A stretch of 64,000 nt of DNA from an uncultured Tolumonas sp. GTDB lineage: Bacteria > Pseudomonadota > Gammaproteobacteria > Enterobacterales > Aeromonadaceae. The notes under the pieces are model-generated. The model saw nothing but the letters and a program-made list of their open reading frames with translations. It did no database searches and was not told the origin of the DNA. A program made the translations under genes and the position numbers. Below are positions 51,180 through 62,323 of the stretch, one piece after another; positions within the stretch are counted from its first letter, which is position 1, and each line of letters starts with the position of its first letter. The stretch is taken from NCBI RefSeq assembly GCF_963678185.1, contig NZ_OY782757.1, positions 2,121,501 to 2,185,500 of the forward strand. Direction: 5' to 3'.

Positions 51180-51665
51180 TTACTCAAATAAACCAGAATA
51201 AGAAATCAAAATAGTTTCTGCAGAACCCACCCCTGCTGCTTTTGATAACACTCGGTAATAGACAATACCGTGTTCATCATCAGCTTCCATATTAAGATAT
51301 GATTTATCTAATTTTTCTATATGATAATTTGCGGCCCTACTGTCAACCGTCAACACTTCTGATTTAGTTGCGCATGATGCACAATTCCAGTTCGTGGATG
51401 TTAGCCACCAATTATCAGCTTGCACATTAGTTGCTATCGCGCTAGATGCCCCAACTTTTAATTTATCTGGTTGGTTATAAATAACATATTGCGCATAACG
51501 CACAGCATTATCTGCCGATGCATTGCTATATAAACTACTACTATTAGATGATGCACCTTGTTGAAATCCAATAGAAAACTTACCTAGACTAACCGCCATG
51601 ATGGACATGATAATTAAAAAAACTAAAACCCCAATTAAGGCAAATCCTTTCTGTTGTATATTCAT
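51180..51665 (-). CDS. pilX: PilX-like minor pilin
   Basis: This 161-residue protein begins MNIQQKG|FALIGVLVFLIIMSIMAVSLGKF, which is PilX-like in lacking Glu5. A CASC motif near residue 94 is notable. It sits between pilW and pilE and overlaps pilW by one base. Family assignment rests largely on order. Confidence 0.82.
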   Translation of the reverse strand: MNIQQKGFALIGVLVFLIIMSIMAVSLGKFSIGFQQGASSNSSSLYSNASADNAVRYAQYVIYNQPDKLKVGASSAIATNVQADNWWLTSTNWNCASCATKSEVLTVDSRAANYHIEKLDKSYLNMEADDEHGIVYYRVLSKAAGVGSAETILISYSGLFE

Positions 51666-52429
51666 TAGTTTCTCACCAATATTGAGTTGGTATATACATG
51701 CCGTAAACGATGAGAATCATCCGTAGCAACTGCATAGCTCGTACCCCAGATAGTATAGTTTGATGCACCTGATAAATTATTATCAAAATTAGCTGCCATT
51801 ACTAAGGCAATCTCAATTCTTACGACTGATTCATATTCACTAACTGATAGAGGTGGCTCTTTATAAGTCATTGAAGTGCCATTTTTTAAAACATATCTTA
51901 TTTGTAGATTTTCAATGCCTGAGGCGATAACAGTATTATCATTGTTAATAACATCAAAACAATTTAAATTATTTGAACTATCAACAAAAATATGCACTGT
52001 ATTAATTGCAGTATTAGCAACCCCAGCGCCATGACAGTTTAAAATTGTATCATCTGTTGTTGAACCAGATCCCCAGTAACGAATAAAAATATCATCTGTG
52101 TTGTTTTTTACTGATGCCGAACCTGTAACTTGATTATCCCCATAAATAAATTGTTTAGCATTCCATGTAACACCAGCAGCAGATGCTGCTGGTAAATATT
52201 GCTGGTTTTTTATTTGTGTATAATCACGATAGCCTGCATATTGAATATAGGAATTAATAATATTCATCGACTTATCACCATCAAGCACAATTTGCCCATT
52301 GACTCTCATCAAAGATATCGCTTTTTGATTCCCACTGAATAAAGAATAGAGTCCTGATATAAATAATAAACTAATAACCAATGCGACCATTAGTTCTATT
52401 AAACCAAATCCAGAGATTTTATTTCTCAT
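51665..52429 (-). CDS. pilW: PilW minor pilin
   Basis: This 254-residue protein begins MRNKISG|FGLIELMVALVISLLFISGLYSLFSG. ATG 52429 overlaps the pilV stop (TAATG) with GGGTGA about 6 bases before. The globular part contains one Cys pair and no recognisable catalytic motif. Confidence 0.9.
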   Translation of the reverse strand: MRNKISGFGLIELMVALVISLLFISGLYSLFSGNQKAISLMRVNGQIVLDGDKSMNIINSYIQYAGYRDYTQIKNQQYLPAASAAGVTWNAKQFIYGDNQVTGSASVKNNTDDIFIRYWGSGSTTDDTILNCHGAGVANTAINTVHIFVDSSNNLNCFDVINNDNTVIASGIENLQIRYVLKNGTSMTYKEPPLSVSEYESVVRIEIALVMAANFDNNLSGASNYTIWGTSYAVATDDSHRLRHVYTNSILVRN

Positions 52430-52947
52430 TAATTCACCCATAATGAATATTCAAGACAAGGGTAATTGGAATCTTTAGCAGCACAAACATCACCTCCAGG
52501 TAATGAAGCCACACTCCACTGATTTAAATTTGCATCCCACACTAACTGCACAGAAATTTTGGCACCATTATTTTCAGGACTGGTTATTATTTTTACTCGC
52601 GGTGATGTTATTTGTGTTTTTAGTGAGGAAAACCAGGCTGCTAACTCGTAGCTTGCTCTTTCTGCAAGCGTACAAACATTTACTCCACTGCAATCTTTTG
52701 CGGCAGTAATATCGGTTCCAGATATAAGATTATTAACATCGAATTGATTAGCTTTTGCAGCCACCGGATTAGCAACAATAACAGCAGATAACTCGCTTAA
52801 TGCCATATTTGCTTGCTGATGAAATCTTGTCATTTGAATGCTTTTACCTGAGTTTGTCTGTAAAGCCATTAAACCCAACACACCAATTGCACAGATAACT
52901 AAGGCAATCAAAACCTCGATCATCCCTGCTCCCATTTCTTTTTTCAT
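52429..52947 (-). CDS. pilV: PilV minor pilin
   Basis: This 172-residue protein starts MKKEMGAG|MIEVLIALVICAIGVLGLMALQTNSGKS, the PilV signature. The C-terminal CAAKDSNYPCLEYSLWV probably forms a disulfide loop. It follows fimU by 15 bases. Confidence 0.92.
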   Translation of the reverse strand: MKKEMGAGMIEVLIALVICAIGVLGLMALQTNSGKSIQMTRFHQQANMALSELSAVIVANPVAAKANQFDVNNLISGTDITAAKDCSGVNVCTLAERASYELAAWFSSLKTQITSPRVKIITSPENNGAKISVQLVWDANLNQWSVASLPGGDVCAAKDSNYPCLEYSLWVN

Positions 52948-52962
52948 TTTTTATTCCACAAA

Positions 52963-53481
52963 TCAAGATGATGGGCACTCTGCAACCGTTAGTACGCTTG
53001 CAGATATAGAACCGAAACTATTTATCGCAAATTTCTCTGAATTTTCATGAAACTTGCTGCAAAGCGAGAATGATGTCGTGTTGTTTCCACCGCCAGGATG
53101 AAATCTTAACGCCCCGGCAACTAAAGCTGCAGATACATTCACGGTCATCGACTGAAGGCTACTTGCATTTGCTGTTTTCAAAACAACATCACAAGTTTGA
53201 TCGGAATTGCTATCAACGCAAACAATGTAGCGAGAACGCCAATCTGTGCCACTACATGTTGCACCGTCGGAGCTCGGGCAAACATACACAAATTTATGTC
53301 TGGTTTTAGTTTCAATAGAGGCAGTTTGCAGATTTGATCTCAGATCATTGAAAACTGCCTGCGTACGCTGATAGTCCAGATAATGATAAAAAGAAGGAAC
53401 ACCTAATACTGCAATGATGGCAAATATGGCAATAGCGATCAGTAACTCAAGTAGTGTGAGTCCTTTCGAGGGCAATAACAT
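52963..53481 (-). CDS. fimU: FimU/GspH-type minor pilin
   Basis: This 172-residue protein starts MLLPSKG|LTLLELLIAIAIFAIIAVLGVPSF with Glu5, then a GspH domain with FNDLRSNLQTASIETKTRHK. It is the first gene of the operon fimU-pilV-pilW-pilX-pilE-pilY1. This operon sits next to ispH, the same junction as in P. aeruginosa. Confidence 0.9.
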   Translation of the reverse strand: MLLPSKGLTLLELLIAIAIFAIIAVLGVPSFYHYLDYQRTQAVFNDLRSNLQTASIETKTRHKFVYVCPSSDGATCSGTDWRSRYIVCVDSNSDQTCDVVLKTANASSLQSMTVNVSAALVAGALRFHPGGGNNTTSFSLCSKFHENSEKFAINSFGSISASVLTVAECPSS

Positions 53482-53606
53482 TTCTATCCCTTATTATTAT
53501 TTTAAGCGCTCAATATGAATCCTTCTATGGTTATATATTACTCAATCAGTTTCAATCACAAACATTTAGATTTAAGTGGTAATCATGACTTATGCATGAT
53601 TTTTCA

Positions 53607-54548
53607 CTATTCAGTCTCTAATCTTAACTCCAAAGGCACTTCAAACACGGTGTCTTCCAGCACGCCATCCATCTGTTCTAAATTGCTGCCACCTAACTGA
53701 TAGAGTCGATCGATAACGCTCTGCACTAACACTTCTGGCGCAGATGCACCGGCGGTTACACCAACACTTGTTGCATTGCTAAACCACTCTTCTTGTAATT
53801 GTGATGCATCGTCGAGCAGGTAAGCTTTGGTGCCTAGACGTTCAGCTAATTCACGTAATCGATTAGAATTTGAGGAATTTTTTGAGCCAACCACCAGTAA
53901 CACATCAACTTGTGGCGCTAACGCGCGAACGGCATCTTGACGGTTTTGCGTGGCATAACAGATATCGTCTTTACGCGGCCCTTGAATAGCCGGAAACGTA
54001 TCGCGCAGAGCATCAATCACATCTCGGGTTTCATCGACACTCAAGGTGGTTTGCGTTACAAAGCTGACATTCTCTGGCTGCTGAATAGGAAGTGAATCCA
54101 CCTGTGAGGCATCTTCAATCAGATACATGCCCACACCGGTATCATCATATTGACCCAGCGTGCCTTCCACTTCCGGGTGGCCTTTATGCCCAATCAATAC
54201 CACTTCCTGGCCTTTTCGGCTGGCGCGATGTACTTCCATATGAACTTTGCTCACTAGTGGGCAAGTTGCATCAAATACCTGCAAACCACGTTTCTTTGCT
54301 TCTTCACGAACGGCTTTGGATACACCGTGTGCGGAAAAAATCACCGTATTACCATCAGGGATCTCATCAAGCTCATCGACAAAAATAGCGCCCATCGATT
54401 TCAGCTCATCCACCACATATTTGTTGTGCACGACTTCATGGCGAACATAGATCGGTGTGCCAAATTTATGCAGGGCATTTTTGACAATGGTGATCGCCCG
54501 ATCGACTCCGGCACAAAAACCGCGTGGATTGGCTAACAGAATTTTCAT
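53607..54548 (-). CDS. ispH: HMBPP reductase (isoprenoid synthesis)
   Basis: This 313-residue iron-sulfur enzyme makes IPP and DMAPP in the last MEP-pathway step. Cluster ligands are Cys12, Cys96 and Cys197; His41 and His74 are the conserved substrate residues. AAAGGGG lies before the ATG. fkpB, usually between lspA and ispH, is absent here. Confidence 0.97.
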   Translation of the reverse strand: MKILLANPRGFCAGVDRAITIVKNALHKFGTPIYVRHEVVHNKYVVDELKSMGAIFVDELDEIPDGNTVIFSAHGVSKAVREEAKKRGLQVFDATCPLVSKVHMEVHRASRKGQEVVLIGHKGHPEVEGTLGQYDDTGVGMYLIEDASQVDSLPIQQPENVSFVTQTTLSVDETRDVIDALRDTFPAIQGPRKDDICYATQNRQDAVRALAPQVDVLLVVGSKNSSNSNRLRELAERLGTKAYLLDDASQLQEEWFSNATSVGVTAGASAPEVLVQSVIDRLYQLGGSNLEQMDGVLEDTVFEVPLELRLETE

Positions 54549-54570
54549 GATGTCCCCTTTAAACTCGTAA

Positions 54571-54600
54571 AAATAAAGCCGGCAAAAAATACCGGCTTAT
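54571..54600 (-). terminator. Terminator between lspA and ispH
   Basis: On the minus strand AAGCCGG pairs with CCGGCTT around a T-rich loop, then TTATTTTTA follows. It suggests that ispH expression is partly separated from the ileS-lspA message. Confidence 0.75.
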
Positions 54601-54625
54601 CTTATCAGCTGATGTTAATCGCTTG

Positions 54626-55120
54626 TTATTTATCGACGGGTTTCTTAATAAAACCGTCCAAAATAATCAGTGCCGCACCACAAGTGATGGCCATATCCGC
54701 CACATTAAATGTGGCGAATCGATAGACTTCCTGCCAGTGGAAATCAAGAAAATCGACGACATGACCATAGATAATACGGTCGATCAGATTTCCTAACGCG
54801 CCACCAATCACCAGACTGTATGCAACATTGGTCAACGATAACTTAGCAGGAGTTCTAGACATCGCTACCAGCAAAATGCCCGAGATCACGACTGCCAAGC
54901 CACTGAATAACCAGCGTTGCCAGCCTTCAGCACCAGCAAGGAAGCTAAAAGCCGCGCCCAGATTATATACATGCACCAGATTAAAGAACGAGGTGACATA
55001 CACCCCGTGCCCGTAAGGAATGTGCTGCATGATTGCCAGTTTGGTGACTTGATCTAACACAATCGCCAACACTGCCAACCAAATCCAGCGTAATCCGGTT
55101 TTCGTCAGTAATGTCATCAT
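54626..55120 (-). CDS. lspA: Lipoprotein signal peptidase
   Basis: This 164-residue inner-membrane aspartyl protease cleaves prolipoproteins after Lgt action. Four membrane helices are visible; conserved blocks are [20 protein letters not shown] and FNVADMAI, which carry the two catalytic Asp. The ATG overlaps the ileS stop by 4 bases. Confidence 0.96.
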   Translation of the reverse strand: MMTLLTKTGLRWIWLAVLAIVLDQVTKLAIMQHIPYGHGVYVTSFFNLVHVYNLGAAFSFLAGAEGWQRWLFSGLAVVISGILLVAMSRTPAKLSLTNVAYSLVIGGALGNLIDRIIYGHVVDFLDFHWQEVYRFATFNVADMAITCGAALIILDGFIKKPVDK

Positions 55121-57933
55121 GCAAAGCGGCGAACTTCGCCCTCTCCGGCTACGTTAGTGACGCATCGACCACAAATATCACCGTGACCTTCATGCGCGCC
55201 AACATCATCAACATGGTGCCAGCAACGTTCGCATTTCGCCGCAGTGCTGATGGCAACTTGTAACCACAAACCAGCCACCTCGGTTGCTTGTGCGCCTTCA
55301 GGCTGAGCAGCAACTTCCTGCACCAGAGCTTTTGAGGTCAGCAACACAAAACGTAATTCATCACCCAGCAAACGCAGTTTCGTGGCCAATTCAGCATTCG
55401 CGAACAAGGTCACTTCGGCTTGCAACGAGCTACCGATGAGTTTTTCGTTACGTGCAACTTCCAGCGCTTTATTCACTTCCGCACGCACGGCTAACAAATC
55501 AGCCCATACTGCGTCATCCAGCGCTTCGCCTGCCTGCATCGCAAACAAGCCGGTATACCACTCACCAGTCATCACGAACTTATCGCGTTGGCCCGGTAAC
55601 AGTTTCCAGATCTCTTCCGCGGTAAAACTCATGATTGGCGCTAACCAGCGCACCATGGCTTCCACGATATGGAACAAGGCGGTCTGACAAGAGCGACGCG
55701 CGATGCTGTCGGCTTTAGCGGTGTATTGGCGATCTTTAATGATATCCAGATAGAACGAACCCATTTCCACCGAGCAGAACTGCATTAGTTTCTGAGTCAC
55801 AATGTGGAAATCGTAGTTTTCATACGCGGCAATGATCTCTTCTTGCACTGCTTTCGCACGACTGACAGCCCAACGATCCAGCACGACCATCTCTTCTGGC
55901 GACACCATATCGGTTTCTGGATTGAAGCCATTCAGGTTGGCAAGGAAGAAACGGGCGGTGTTACGAATACGACGATACGCATCAGCAGAACGTTTCAGGA
56001 TCTCGTCAGAAACAGTCATTTCACCGGTGTAATCGGTTGAGGCAACCCACAATCGCAGGATATCGGCACCCAGTTTGTTCATCACATCTTGCGGGCTAAC
56101 GACGTTACCCAGCGATTTCGACATCTTACGGCCAGAACCATCCACGGTAAAACCGTGAGTCAGCACTTGACGGTAAGGTGCCTGGTGTTTCATCGCGACA
56201 CCGATCATCAAGGAGGACATGAACCAACCACGATGTTGATCCGAGCCTTCCAGATACATGTCTGCGCTATAGCCGTTAAATTCAGGGCGCACATCGACCA
56301 CAGACGCGTGAGTAGAACCAGAGTCGAACCACACGTCTAACGTATCAGGCACTTTGTCATAATCAGCAGCCTCCGCACCCAGCAATTCTGCTGCGTCCAG
56401 ATCCCACCAGGCTTGAATACCTTTCTGCTCAACACGTTTGGCAACTTCTTCCATCAACTCCAGCGCGCGTGGATGCAATTGCTGGGTTTCTTTATGCACG
56501 AACAATGCAATTGGCACACCCCAGGTACGCTGACGGGAAATACACCAGTCAGGACGGTTTTCAACCATCGCTTCGATACGGTTTTGGCCCCATTCCGGGA
56601 TCCAACGTACACCTTTGATATCCGCCAGCGCTTTTTTACGCAGACCAGCTTGTTCCATGCTGATAAACCATTGTGGTGTCGCACGGAAAATGATCGGGGT
56701 TTTATGGCGCCAGCAATGTGGGTAGGAATGCAGATAAGCTTCGTGATGCAGTAAAGCACCGCGTTCACGCAGCACATCCACCACTTTGTCATTGGCTTTA
56801 AATACATGCTGGCCAGCAAACAGTGGCGTATCGGCCAGATAAGTGCCGTTACCCGCAACTGGGTTGGCCACTTCCAGACCATATTTGTTACCGACTACAA
56901 AGTCTTCCTGACCATGACCTGGTGCGGTATGTACCGCGCCAGTACCAGAATCGGTGGTCACGTGATCGCCTAACACTACCGGCACGGTAAAATCATAGAA
57001 CGGATGGTGGAAACGCAGTAGTTCCAGATCGGCACCGACGCAACGACCTAAAATAGTGAAGTCTGCGATTTTGGCGCGGGCTAATACTGATTCATACAGT
57101 GCCGCACCTAACACCAAACGCTCTGGCTGTTCGCTGTTGACCTGCACCAGCACGTAGTCCAGTTCAGGATGCAACGCCACACCACGGTTTGCTGGCAGCG
57201 TCCATGGTGTGGTGGTCCAGATCACCACCGATAATGGGCCTTCACCAGCAGCTGCGAATTTGCCTGCCACCAGCGCTTCATCTTCGGCACGGAAACGCAC
57301 GTCAATCGCTGGCGATTTTTTATCGTAATATTCCACTTCGGCTTCAGCTAATGCAGAGCCGCAATCGGTACACCAATGCACCGGTTTAGAACCTTTGTGC
57401 AGATGACCATTGGCAATGATCTTACCCAGCGAACGGATAATGTTGGCTTCGGTATTGAAATCCATAGTCAGGTAAGGGTGTTCCCAATCACCTAACACAC
57501 CCAGACGGATAAAATCAGTCTTCTGTGCTTCAACCTGCGTTTTGGCGTATTTACGACACTCTTCGCGGAACTCGGCAGCAGACACTTTCTCGCCTGGTTT
57601 ACCGACCATACCTTCTACTTTCAGCTCGATTGGCAGGCCATGACAATCCCAACCCGGCACGTAAGGGGAATCAAAACCGGATAAACCTTTGGATTTGATA
57701 ATAATGTCTTTCAGGATCTTATTGACGGAGTGACCAATATGAATGCTGCCGTTCGCGTAAGGTGGGCCATCATGCAGAATGAATGATTTTTTCCCGGCTT
57801 TGGCTTTGCGGATCGCGCCGTACAAATCTTGTTCGTACCAGCTTTTCAGCATTTCCGGCTCACGCTTTGCTAGATCGCCACGCATTGGAAACGCGGTTTC
57901 CGGCAGGTTCAACGTATGTTTATAGTCGCTCAT
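55117..57933 (-). CDS. ileS: Isoleucyl-tRNA synthetase
   Basis: This 938-residue class I synthetase has HIGH at 65-68 and KMSKS at about 603-607. An editing domain lies in between. The C-terminal zinc motif is [24 protein letters not shown]. It starts 5 bases after ribF. Confidence 0.98.
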   Translation of the reverse strand: MSDYKHTLNLPETAFPMRGDLAKREPEMLKSWYEQDLYGAIRKAKAGKKSFILHDGPPYANGSIHIGHSVNKILKDIIIKSKGLSGFDSPYVPGWDCHGLPIELKVEGMVGKPGEKVSAAEFREECRKYAKTQVEAQKTDFIRLGVLGDWEHPYLTMDFNTEANIIRSLGKIIANGHLHKGSKPVHWCTDCGSALAEAEVEYYDKKSPAIDVRFRAEDEALVAGKFAAAGEGPLSVVIWTTTPWTLPANRGVALHPELDYVLVQVNSEQPERLVLGAALYESVLARAKIADFTILGRCVGADLELLRFHHPFYDFTVPVVLGDHVTTDSGTGAVHTAPGHGQEDFVVGNKYGLEVANPVAGNGTYLADTPLFAGQHVFKANDKVVDVLRERGALLHHEAYLHSYPHCWRHKTPIIFRATPQWFISMEQAGLRKKALADIKGVRWIPEWGQNRIEAMVENRPDWCISRQRTWGVPIALFVHKETQQLHPRALELMEEVAKRVEQKGIQAWWDLDAAELLGAEAADYDKVPDTLDVWFDSGSTHASVVDVRPEFNGYSADMYLEGSDQHRGWFMSSLMIGVAMKHQAPYRQVLTHGFTVDGSGRKMSKSLGNVVSPQDVMNKLGADILRLWVASTDYTGEMTVSDEILKRSADAYRRIRNTARFFLANLNGFNPETDMVSPEEMVVLDRWAVSRAKAVQEEIIAAYENYDFHIVTQKLMQFCSVEMGSFYLDIIKDRQYTAKADSIARRSCQTALFHIVEAMVRWLAPIMSFTAEEIWKLLPGQRDKFVMTGEWYTGLFAMQAGEALDDAVWADLLAVRAEVNKALEVARNEKLIGSSLQAEVTLFANAELATKLRLLGDELRFVLLTSKALVQEVAAQPEGAQATEVAGLWLQVAISTAAKCERCWHHVDDVGAHEGHGDICGRCVTNVAGEGEVRRFA

Positions 57934-57938
57934 CAGTC

Positions 57939-58892
57939 CTAAATTCCATCAGGTTCAACATGGGTAACCGGCAAACCAAACCATTGTCTGGCTTGGTGGG
58001 CATCCATTGTTATCTGTGTTTGTAATGCGGAAAACGAAGGAAATTTCTGTTCGTCCCGTAATTTGTGGCAAACTTGGATTTGTAGCTGTTTACCATACAA
58101 ATCGCCTTTAAAATCAAAAATATGTACTTCTAACTGTGAACGAGTGCCGTTCACGGTCGGACGAAAACCGATATTCGCCACCCCAAAATGGATCGCATCC
58201 GCAATCAGCACCTGAACGGCGTACACCCCTTGCACTGGCACTACCAAACGTTTCAGATGAATGTTGGCAGTGGGAAATCCGATCGTCCGGCCTAATTTAG
58301 CGCCATGGGCAACGCGCCCGGTAATGGTGTAAGGATGCCCTAACATATGGGCAACATCCGCCAGCCGGCCTTCCCGTAGGGCTTCACGCAGTAAGGTGCT
58401 GCTCACTCTTTGCTGATCATGCAGTAAGGTATCGGTACTTAATACCTGAAAGCCATACTGCCTGCCGGCTTCCACCAATAACGCAAAATCGCCCCGGCGC
58501 TGTAAGCCAAAACGAAAATCATCGCCAATGACCAGAAACCGCACCGCTAATTTGCGCACTAATATCTGTTCAATAAACTCGGCTGCCGTTAGCTCAGCAA
58601 ACGTATGATCAAATTTAACGCATAACAACCGATCAATATTTAACGCGGCAATCGCTTCGTATTTATCCCGCAAGCGACTCAGGCGTGCCGGTGCTTTATC
58701 GCGGGCAAAAAACTCCAGCGGTTGCGGCTCAAAAACCATCACACAAGACGGCAACCCTAGCTGGGTTGCCTGTTCCTGTAATCGGCTCAATACGGCTTGA
58801 TGACCTCGGTGTACACCGTCAAAGTTGCCAATTGTGAGCACACAACCGACATGTTCAGAACGGAGATTGTGAATACCGCGGATCAATTCCAT
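57939..58892 (-). CDS. ribF: Bifunctional riboflavin kinase / FAD synthetase
   Basis: This 317-residue enzyme makes FMN and FAD. The N-terminal adenylyltransferase part has [16 protein letters not shown], and the C-terminal kinase has [20 protein letters not shown]. It lies between murJ and ileS, the conserved order. No FMN riboswitch is seen before it. Confidence 0.97.
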   Translation of the reverse strand: MELIRGIHNLRSEHVGCVLTIGNFDGVHRGHQAVLSRLQEQATQLGLPSCVMVFEPQPLEFFARDKAPARLSRLRDKYEAIAALNIDRLLCVKFDHTFAELTAAEFIEQILVRKLAVRFLVIGDDFRFGLQRRGDFALLVEAGRQYGFQVLSTDTLLHDQQRVSSTLLREALREGRLADVAHMLGHPYTITGRVAHGAKLGRTIGFPTANIHLKRLVVPVQGVYAVQVLIADAIHFGVANIGFRPTVNGTRSQLEVHIFDFKGDLYGKQLQIQVCHKLRDEQKFPSFSALQTQITMDAHQARQWFGLPVTHVEPDGI

Positions 58893-58954
58893 AAATACGG
58901 GAGCCCTGTTACATCTGCAAAACTATCGGATTATATACTGAACGCCGCCACTGA

Positions 58955-60520
58955 TCAGCCCTCTGTCACGGTTTTGAAATGATGAGGCCGTAAACCAACC
59001 AGTCCCATCCCCAAACCATACGTGACTAAAGCAATACCGATAAGTTTCGTTAATTCCCAAATGGAACGCCATTGTGACCACGCGGTCCAGCTGGAAAGTG
59101 GCGCACTCAACCAAACTAATGCTGCGACCATCAACAACGTAGCCAATACCAAGCGGATAACAAAAATAGCCGTATCTTTGCCGGGACGATAAATATGGCG
59201 GCGATATAGACCTTGAAACAGTGAAATCGCATTCACGGTGCCGGATAATGCCGTCGACAATGCCAGACCGATATAACCCAACGGATAAATTAATATCGCA
59301 TTAAAGATCATATTGGATGCCATGGAGTGCATACCATAACGCACCGGAGTTTTAGTATCTTGTCTGGCATGAAAGCCAGGCGCCAAAACGCGAGCAAGCA
59401 TCAGCGATAACAAACCGGATGCTGAGGCCAGCAAACTACCACCCGCCATGCCGACTTCATGCGCACCGAACTCACCCCGCATAAACAACACACGCAAGAT
59501 CGGTTCACGCAGCACCATAATACCTGCCATTGCCGGTAAGCCTAAAAAGAGCACCATCCGCACGCCCCAGTCCATGGTCTGAGAAAAACGCAGTGGATCG
59601 GCATCCACATGCCGTTTTGACAGCGATGGTAAAATTACCGTACTGATCGCAACCGCAAACATGCCCAGCGGAAATTCCAGCAAACGATCGGAATAATAAA
59701 GATAACTGATCGAACCGGTGGCCAGAAAAGAAGCCAACATGGTGTTAAACATCAAATTGATCTGACTCACCGAAACCCCAAAAATAGCCGGCAGCATGAG
59801 AGTACGGATCTTAACGACACCTGGATGATGCCAGGCCCAGGTCGGTTTGACGATAAAACCCATTTTATGCAGATAGGGGATCTGATACAGCAACTGCACT
59901 AAACCACCAATAAATGTACCCACTGCCAACGCAATTTCCGGATGTTCCATTCCCGGTGCAACCCACCACGCGGTAGCGATCAACACAATATTTAAAAAGG
60001 TGGGGGTAAAGGATGAAACCCCAAACCGGCCATAGGTGTTCAGCACCGCACCAGACATCGCAGTAAAAGTCACAAACCAGAGATAGGGAAATGTGATCTT
60101 CAACAGCAGACTAGCTAACTCAAATTTGTCGGCACCCGGTTCATTGTGCCACCAGGCCATAAACCAACCCCAGCCAAATAGAGCTGAGATGACCGTTGAC
60201 CCTAAAACACCAATAACAGTAACAACAGTGATCACTAACCCCAATGTGCCTGATGCCGCACTTAATAGCTCTCTGATAGCGACCTTATCCCCTTTTTCCC
60301 GGTATTCCATCATTACGGGCACAAACGCCTGATTAAAAGCGCCGTCGGCAAACAAACGACGTAAATAATTAGGAATGCGATTGGCAAAGAAAAATACGTC
60401 CGACGCAATACCAGCCCCTAGCAGATGGGCGATGGCAATATCCCGAACTAAGCCCAAAATACGCGAGGCAAAGGTCGCCGTAGTCACCATTAGACCAGAT
60501 TTTATTAACTTCTTGCTCAA
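58955..60520 (-). CDS. murJ: Lipid II flippase MurJ
   Basis: This 521-residue MOP-superfamily flippase has about 14 hydrophobic segments and the family blocks ASRILGLVRD and RLFADGAFNQAFVPVM. The start is TTG at 60520, which gives the usual short N-terminus; a weak AGGT lies upstream. It is divergent from rpsT. Confidence 0.95.
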   Translation of the reverse strand: MSKKLIKSGLMVTTATFASRILGLVRDIAIAHLLGAGIASDVFFFANRIPNYLRRLFADGAFNQAFVPVMMEYREKGDKVAIRELLSAASGTLGLVITVVTVIGVLGSTVISALFGWGWFMAWWHNEPGADKFELASLLLKITFPYLWFVTFTAMSGAVLNTYGRFGVSSFTPTFLNIVLIATAWWVAPGMEHPEIALAVGTFIGGLVQLLYQIPYLHKMGFIVKPTWAWHHPGVVKIRTLMLPAIFGVSVSQINLMFNTMLASFLATGSISYLYYSDRLLEFPLGMFAVAISTVILPSLSKRHVDADPLRFSQTMDWGVRMVLFLGLPAMAGIMVLREPILRVLFMRGEFGAHEVGMAGGSLLASASGLLSLMLARVLAPGFHARQDTKTPVRYGMHSMASNMIFNAILIYPLGYIGLALSTALSGTVNAISLFQGLYRRHIYRPGKDTAIFVIRLVLATLLMVAALVWLSAPLSSWTAWSQWRSIWELTKLIGIALVTYGLGMGLVGLRPHHFKTVTEG

Positions 60521-60632
60521 GATAGACCTCGAAAACTGTACAGCAGCCAGATTCCTGCTAAAATCGACCGACAGTTTAACTATCTGTGCTCTGGGTGGCT
60601 ATAAGAGTGCGGCGGTTATTTGCACAAATCGA

Positions 60633-60661
60633 TTGACTTTATCGGGTTGAGAATGCATATT
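60633..60661 (+). promoter_or_regulatory. Candidate rpsT promoter
   Basis: TTGACT and CATATT are separated by 17 bases and lie about 50 bases before the rpsT start. E. coli rpsT has two promoters; a second was not resolved here. Confidence 0.5.
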
Positions 60662-60712
60662 TCTCGGCCTTTTTATAACACTCGCTAAGACCGTTTTTTC
60701 AGGAGTTTTACC

Positions 60713-60976
60713 TTGGCTAACATTAAATCTGCTAAGAAGCGCGCTATCCAGGCAGAGAAAGCCCGCAAGCACAACGCCAGCCGTCGTTCCATGACTCGTA
60801 CTTTCATCAAGAAAGTAGTAGCAGCGATCGCATCTGGTGATAAAGCTGTTGCTCAGGCTGCTTTCGCGGCTGCACAGCCAATTCTGGATCGCATGGCGAC
60901 CAAAGGCCTGATCCACAAGAACAAGGCTGCTCGTCATAAATCTCGTCTGACTGCACAAATCCACGCAATGCAATAA
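60713..60976 (+). CDS. rpsT: 30S ribosomal protein S20
   Basis: This 87-residue basic protein begins [34 protein letters not shown]. The start codon is TTG with AGGAG 7 bases upstream. E. coli rpsT also uses a UUG start, which contributes to autogenous control, so the rare start is probably conserved for regulation. Confidence 0.98.
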   Translation: MANIKSAKKRAIQAEKARKHNASRRSMTRTFIKKVVAAIASGDKAVAQAAFAAAQPILDRMATKGLIHKNKAARHKSRLTAQIHAMQ

Positions 60977-61003
60977 TATTGCTTCGCGTCTGCACAGACA
61001 AAA

Positions 61004-61030
61004 AAACCGGCTTAGGCCGGTTTTTGTTTT
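61004..61030 (+). terminator. Intrinsic terminator of rpsT
   Basis: AAACCGGC pairs perfectly with GCCGGTTT around TTAG, followed by TTGTTTT. It lies 27 bases after the stop. Confidence 0.9.
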
Positions 61031-61049
61031 TTACACGGATGAAATATTT

Positions 61050-61346
61050 TTACGAGGCACAATATAAACTGTGTAACGTGGCAATGATTGCCTCGACCTC
61101 TGGGCTACTCAGCGAATAATAAACTGTCTGAGCTTCCTTCCGGGTTTTCACCAAATTATCCCGACGCAATAAAGCAAGGTGTTGTGATAATGCCGACTGA
61201 CTGAGACCAATTTTCTGATTCATTTCACCGACTGATAATTCACCACCCTGCAGACAACACAAGATGATCAGTCGATGCCGGTTGGCCATCGCTTTCAATA
61301 ATGACACCGCCTGATCGGCGCCAAGTTCCATTTCTTCGATGGTCAT
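61050..61346 (-). CDS. ArsR/HlyU-like winged-helix regulator
   Basis: This 98-residue regulator has the ArsR-family core: LKAMANRHRLIILCCLQGGELSVGEMNQKIGLSQSALSQHLALLRRDNLVKTRKEAQTVYYSL. The pattern is close to Vibrio HlyU, including Cys30/Cys31 near CCL and a Cys near the C-terminus (LYCAS), so a redox or sulfide-type sensor is possible. AGGAG lies about 9 bases before the ATG. Targets are not evident; the neighbour nhaR is on the same strand. Confidence 0.87.
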   Translation of the reverse strand: MTIEEMELGADQAVSLLKAMANRHRLIILCCLQGGELSVGEMNQKIGLSQSALSQHLALLRRDNLVKTRKEAQTVYYSLSSPEVEAIIATLHSLYCAS

Positions 61347-61384
61347 TTATCTCTACTCCTTTGGGCCAAAAAGCGTGCCATCAT

Positions 61385-61431
61385 AGCAGTAAATCTGATA
61401 ATGAGAATAAATGAGAATGCGATTTACTGCT
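61385..61431. repeat. Inverted repeat at the nhaR end / ArsR upstream region
   Basis: AGCAGTAAATC and GATTTACTGCT form a perfect 11-pair inverted repeat with a 25-base spacer holding GATAATGAGAATAAATGAGAAT-like repeats. The right arm covers the nhaR stop. It may be a terminator-like hairpin or an operator region for the ArsR-type gene. Confidence 0.5.
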
Positions 61432-62323
61432 CAAGTCCGGCAAATAATGCCGAAAAGTCACTTTCACAAAGTCGTTTAACTGCCGGATGTTGGATCATCC
61501 TTTCCGCAAAAATAGCATAATATTCTTCTTTTAACTCATCTGTCTGGCCTAATAACGTCACGGACTGACCATCCAGAAACTCTTCCTGATAAAGCGTGGG
61601 TGCCACAAAAATCCCTTGGTTGAACAGGCCAAACGCCTTCATCAACGCGGCATCATCAAACTCACCAAAAATCTGTGGTGCCAGTCCTTGTTCATCAAAC
61701 CATCGCGTCAGTTGTCGTCCCATCGCGGTTATACGTGCCGGAATGAGTAATTTTCTTTCCATCAGACATTCTGGGAATGGTTTTTCCGGTAACGGTGCCT
61801 GACAAAAAAAGCTGACGCCACATTCGCCCAATTTTTTCGACAACAAATCCGGATGCTGTGTCGAATCTAAAGGACAATCAGACAAGATCATGTCCAGTTT
61901 GTGTTCACGTAATTGCTCCAACAACATTTCATGTGTCGATTCAAGACAGCGCAGATGAACGGCGCTATCGACGGGTAATGCCGCGAGTAACACTTTAGAT
62001 GCGATCCGTTTTGACAGCACATCCGCAATCCCGACATTAAAGGAACTTTCGTTTTCTTTTCGGAAGGTCACTACCTCAAGCATTTCATAAGACAGTGAAA
62101 ACATTTTATCGGCATAACGAAAAACCAATTGCCCTAATTCGGTTGCTTCGATATTCCGCCCTTTGCGCTTGAATAAACGACCACCCAAACGATCTTCCAG
62201 CTGACGGATCTGGCCTGTGATAGTCTGCGGTGTAAGATAGAGCGCTTCGGCAGCCTGCGTCACAGAACCTTTTTTCTGGGTCATCCAAAAGTAATACAGA
62301 TGATTGTAATTAAGATGAAACAC
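61424..62323 (-). CDS. nhaR: LysR-family sodium-responsive activator
   Basis: This 299-residue regulator begins [42 protein letters not shown] and contains [31 protein letters not shown], as in E. coli NhaR. It activates nhaA in response to sodium. It directly follows nhaA. Confidence 0.95.
   Translation of the reverse strand: MFHLNYNHLYYFWMTQKKGSVTQAAEALYLTPQTITGQIRQLEDRLGGRLFKRKGRNIEATELGQLVFRYADKMFSLSYEMLEVVTFRKENESSFNVGIADVLSKRIASKVLLAALPVDSAVHLRCLESTHEMLLEQLREHKLDMILSDCPLDSTQHPDLLSKKLGECGVSFFCQAPLPEKPFPECLMERKLLIPARITAMGRQLTRWFDEQGLAPQIFGEFDDAALMKAFGLFNQGIFVAPTLYQEEFLDGQSVTLLGQTDELKEEYYAIFAERMIQHPAVKRLCESDFSALFAGLEQ

Noticed and set aside
41256-53481. Recent horizontal island around the pilus genes
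   Set aside because: The region is A+T-rich, but it has no integrase, tRNA junction or repeats at its ends, and the ispH-fimU junction is shared with distant Pseudomonas.
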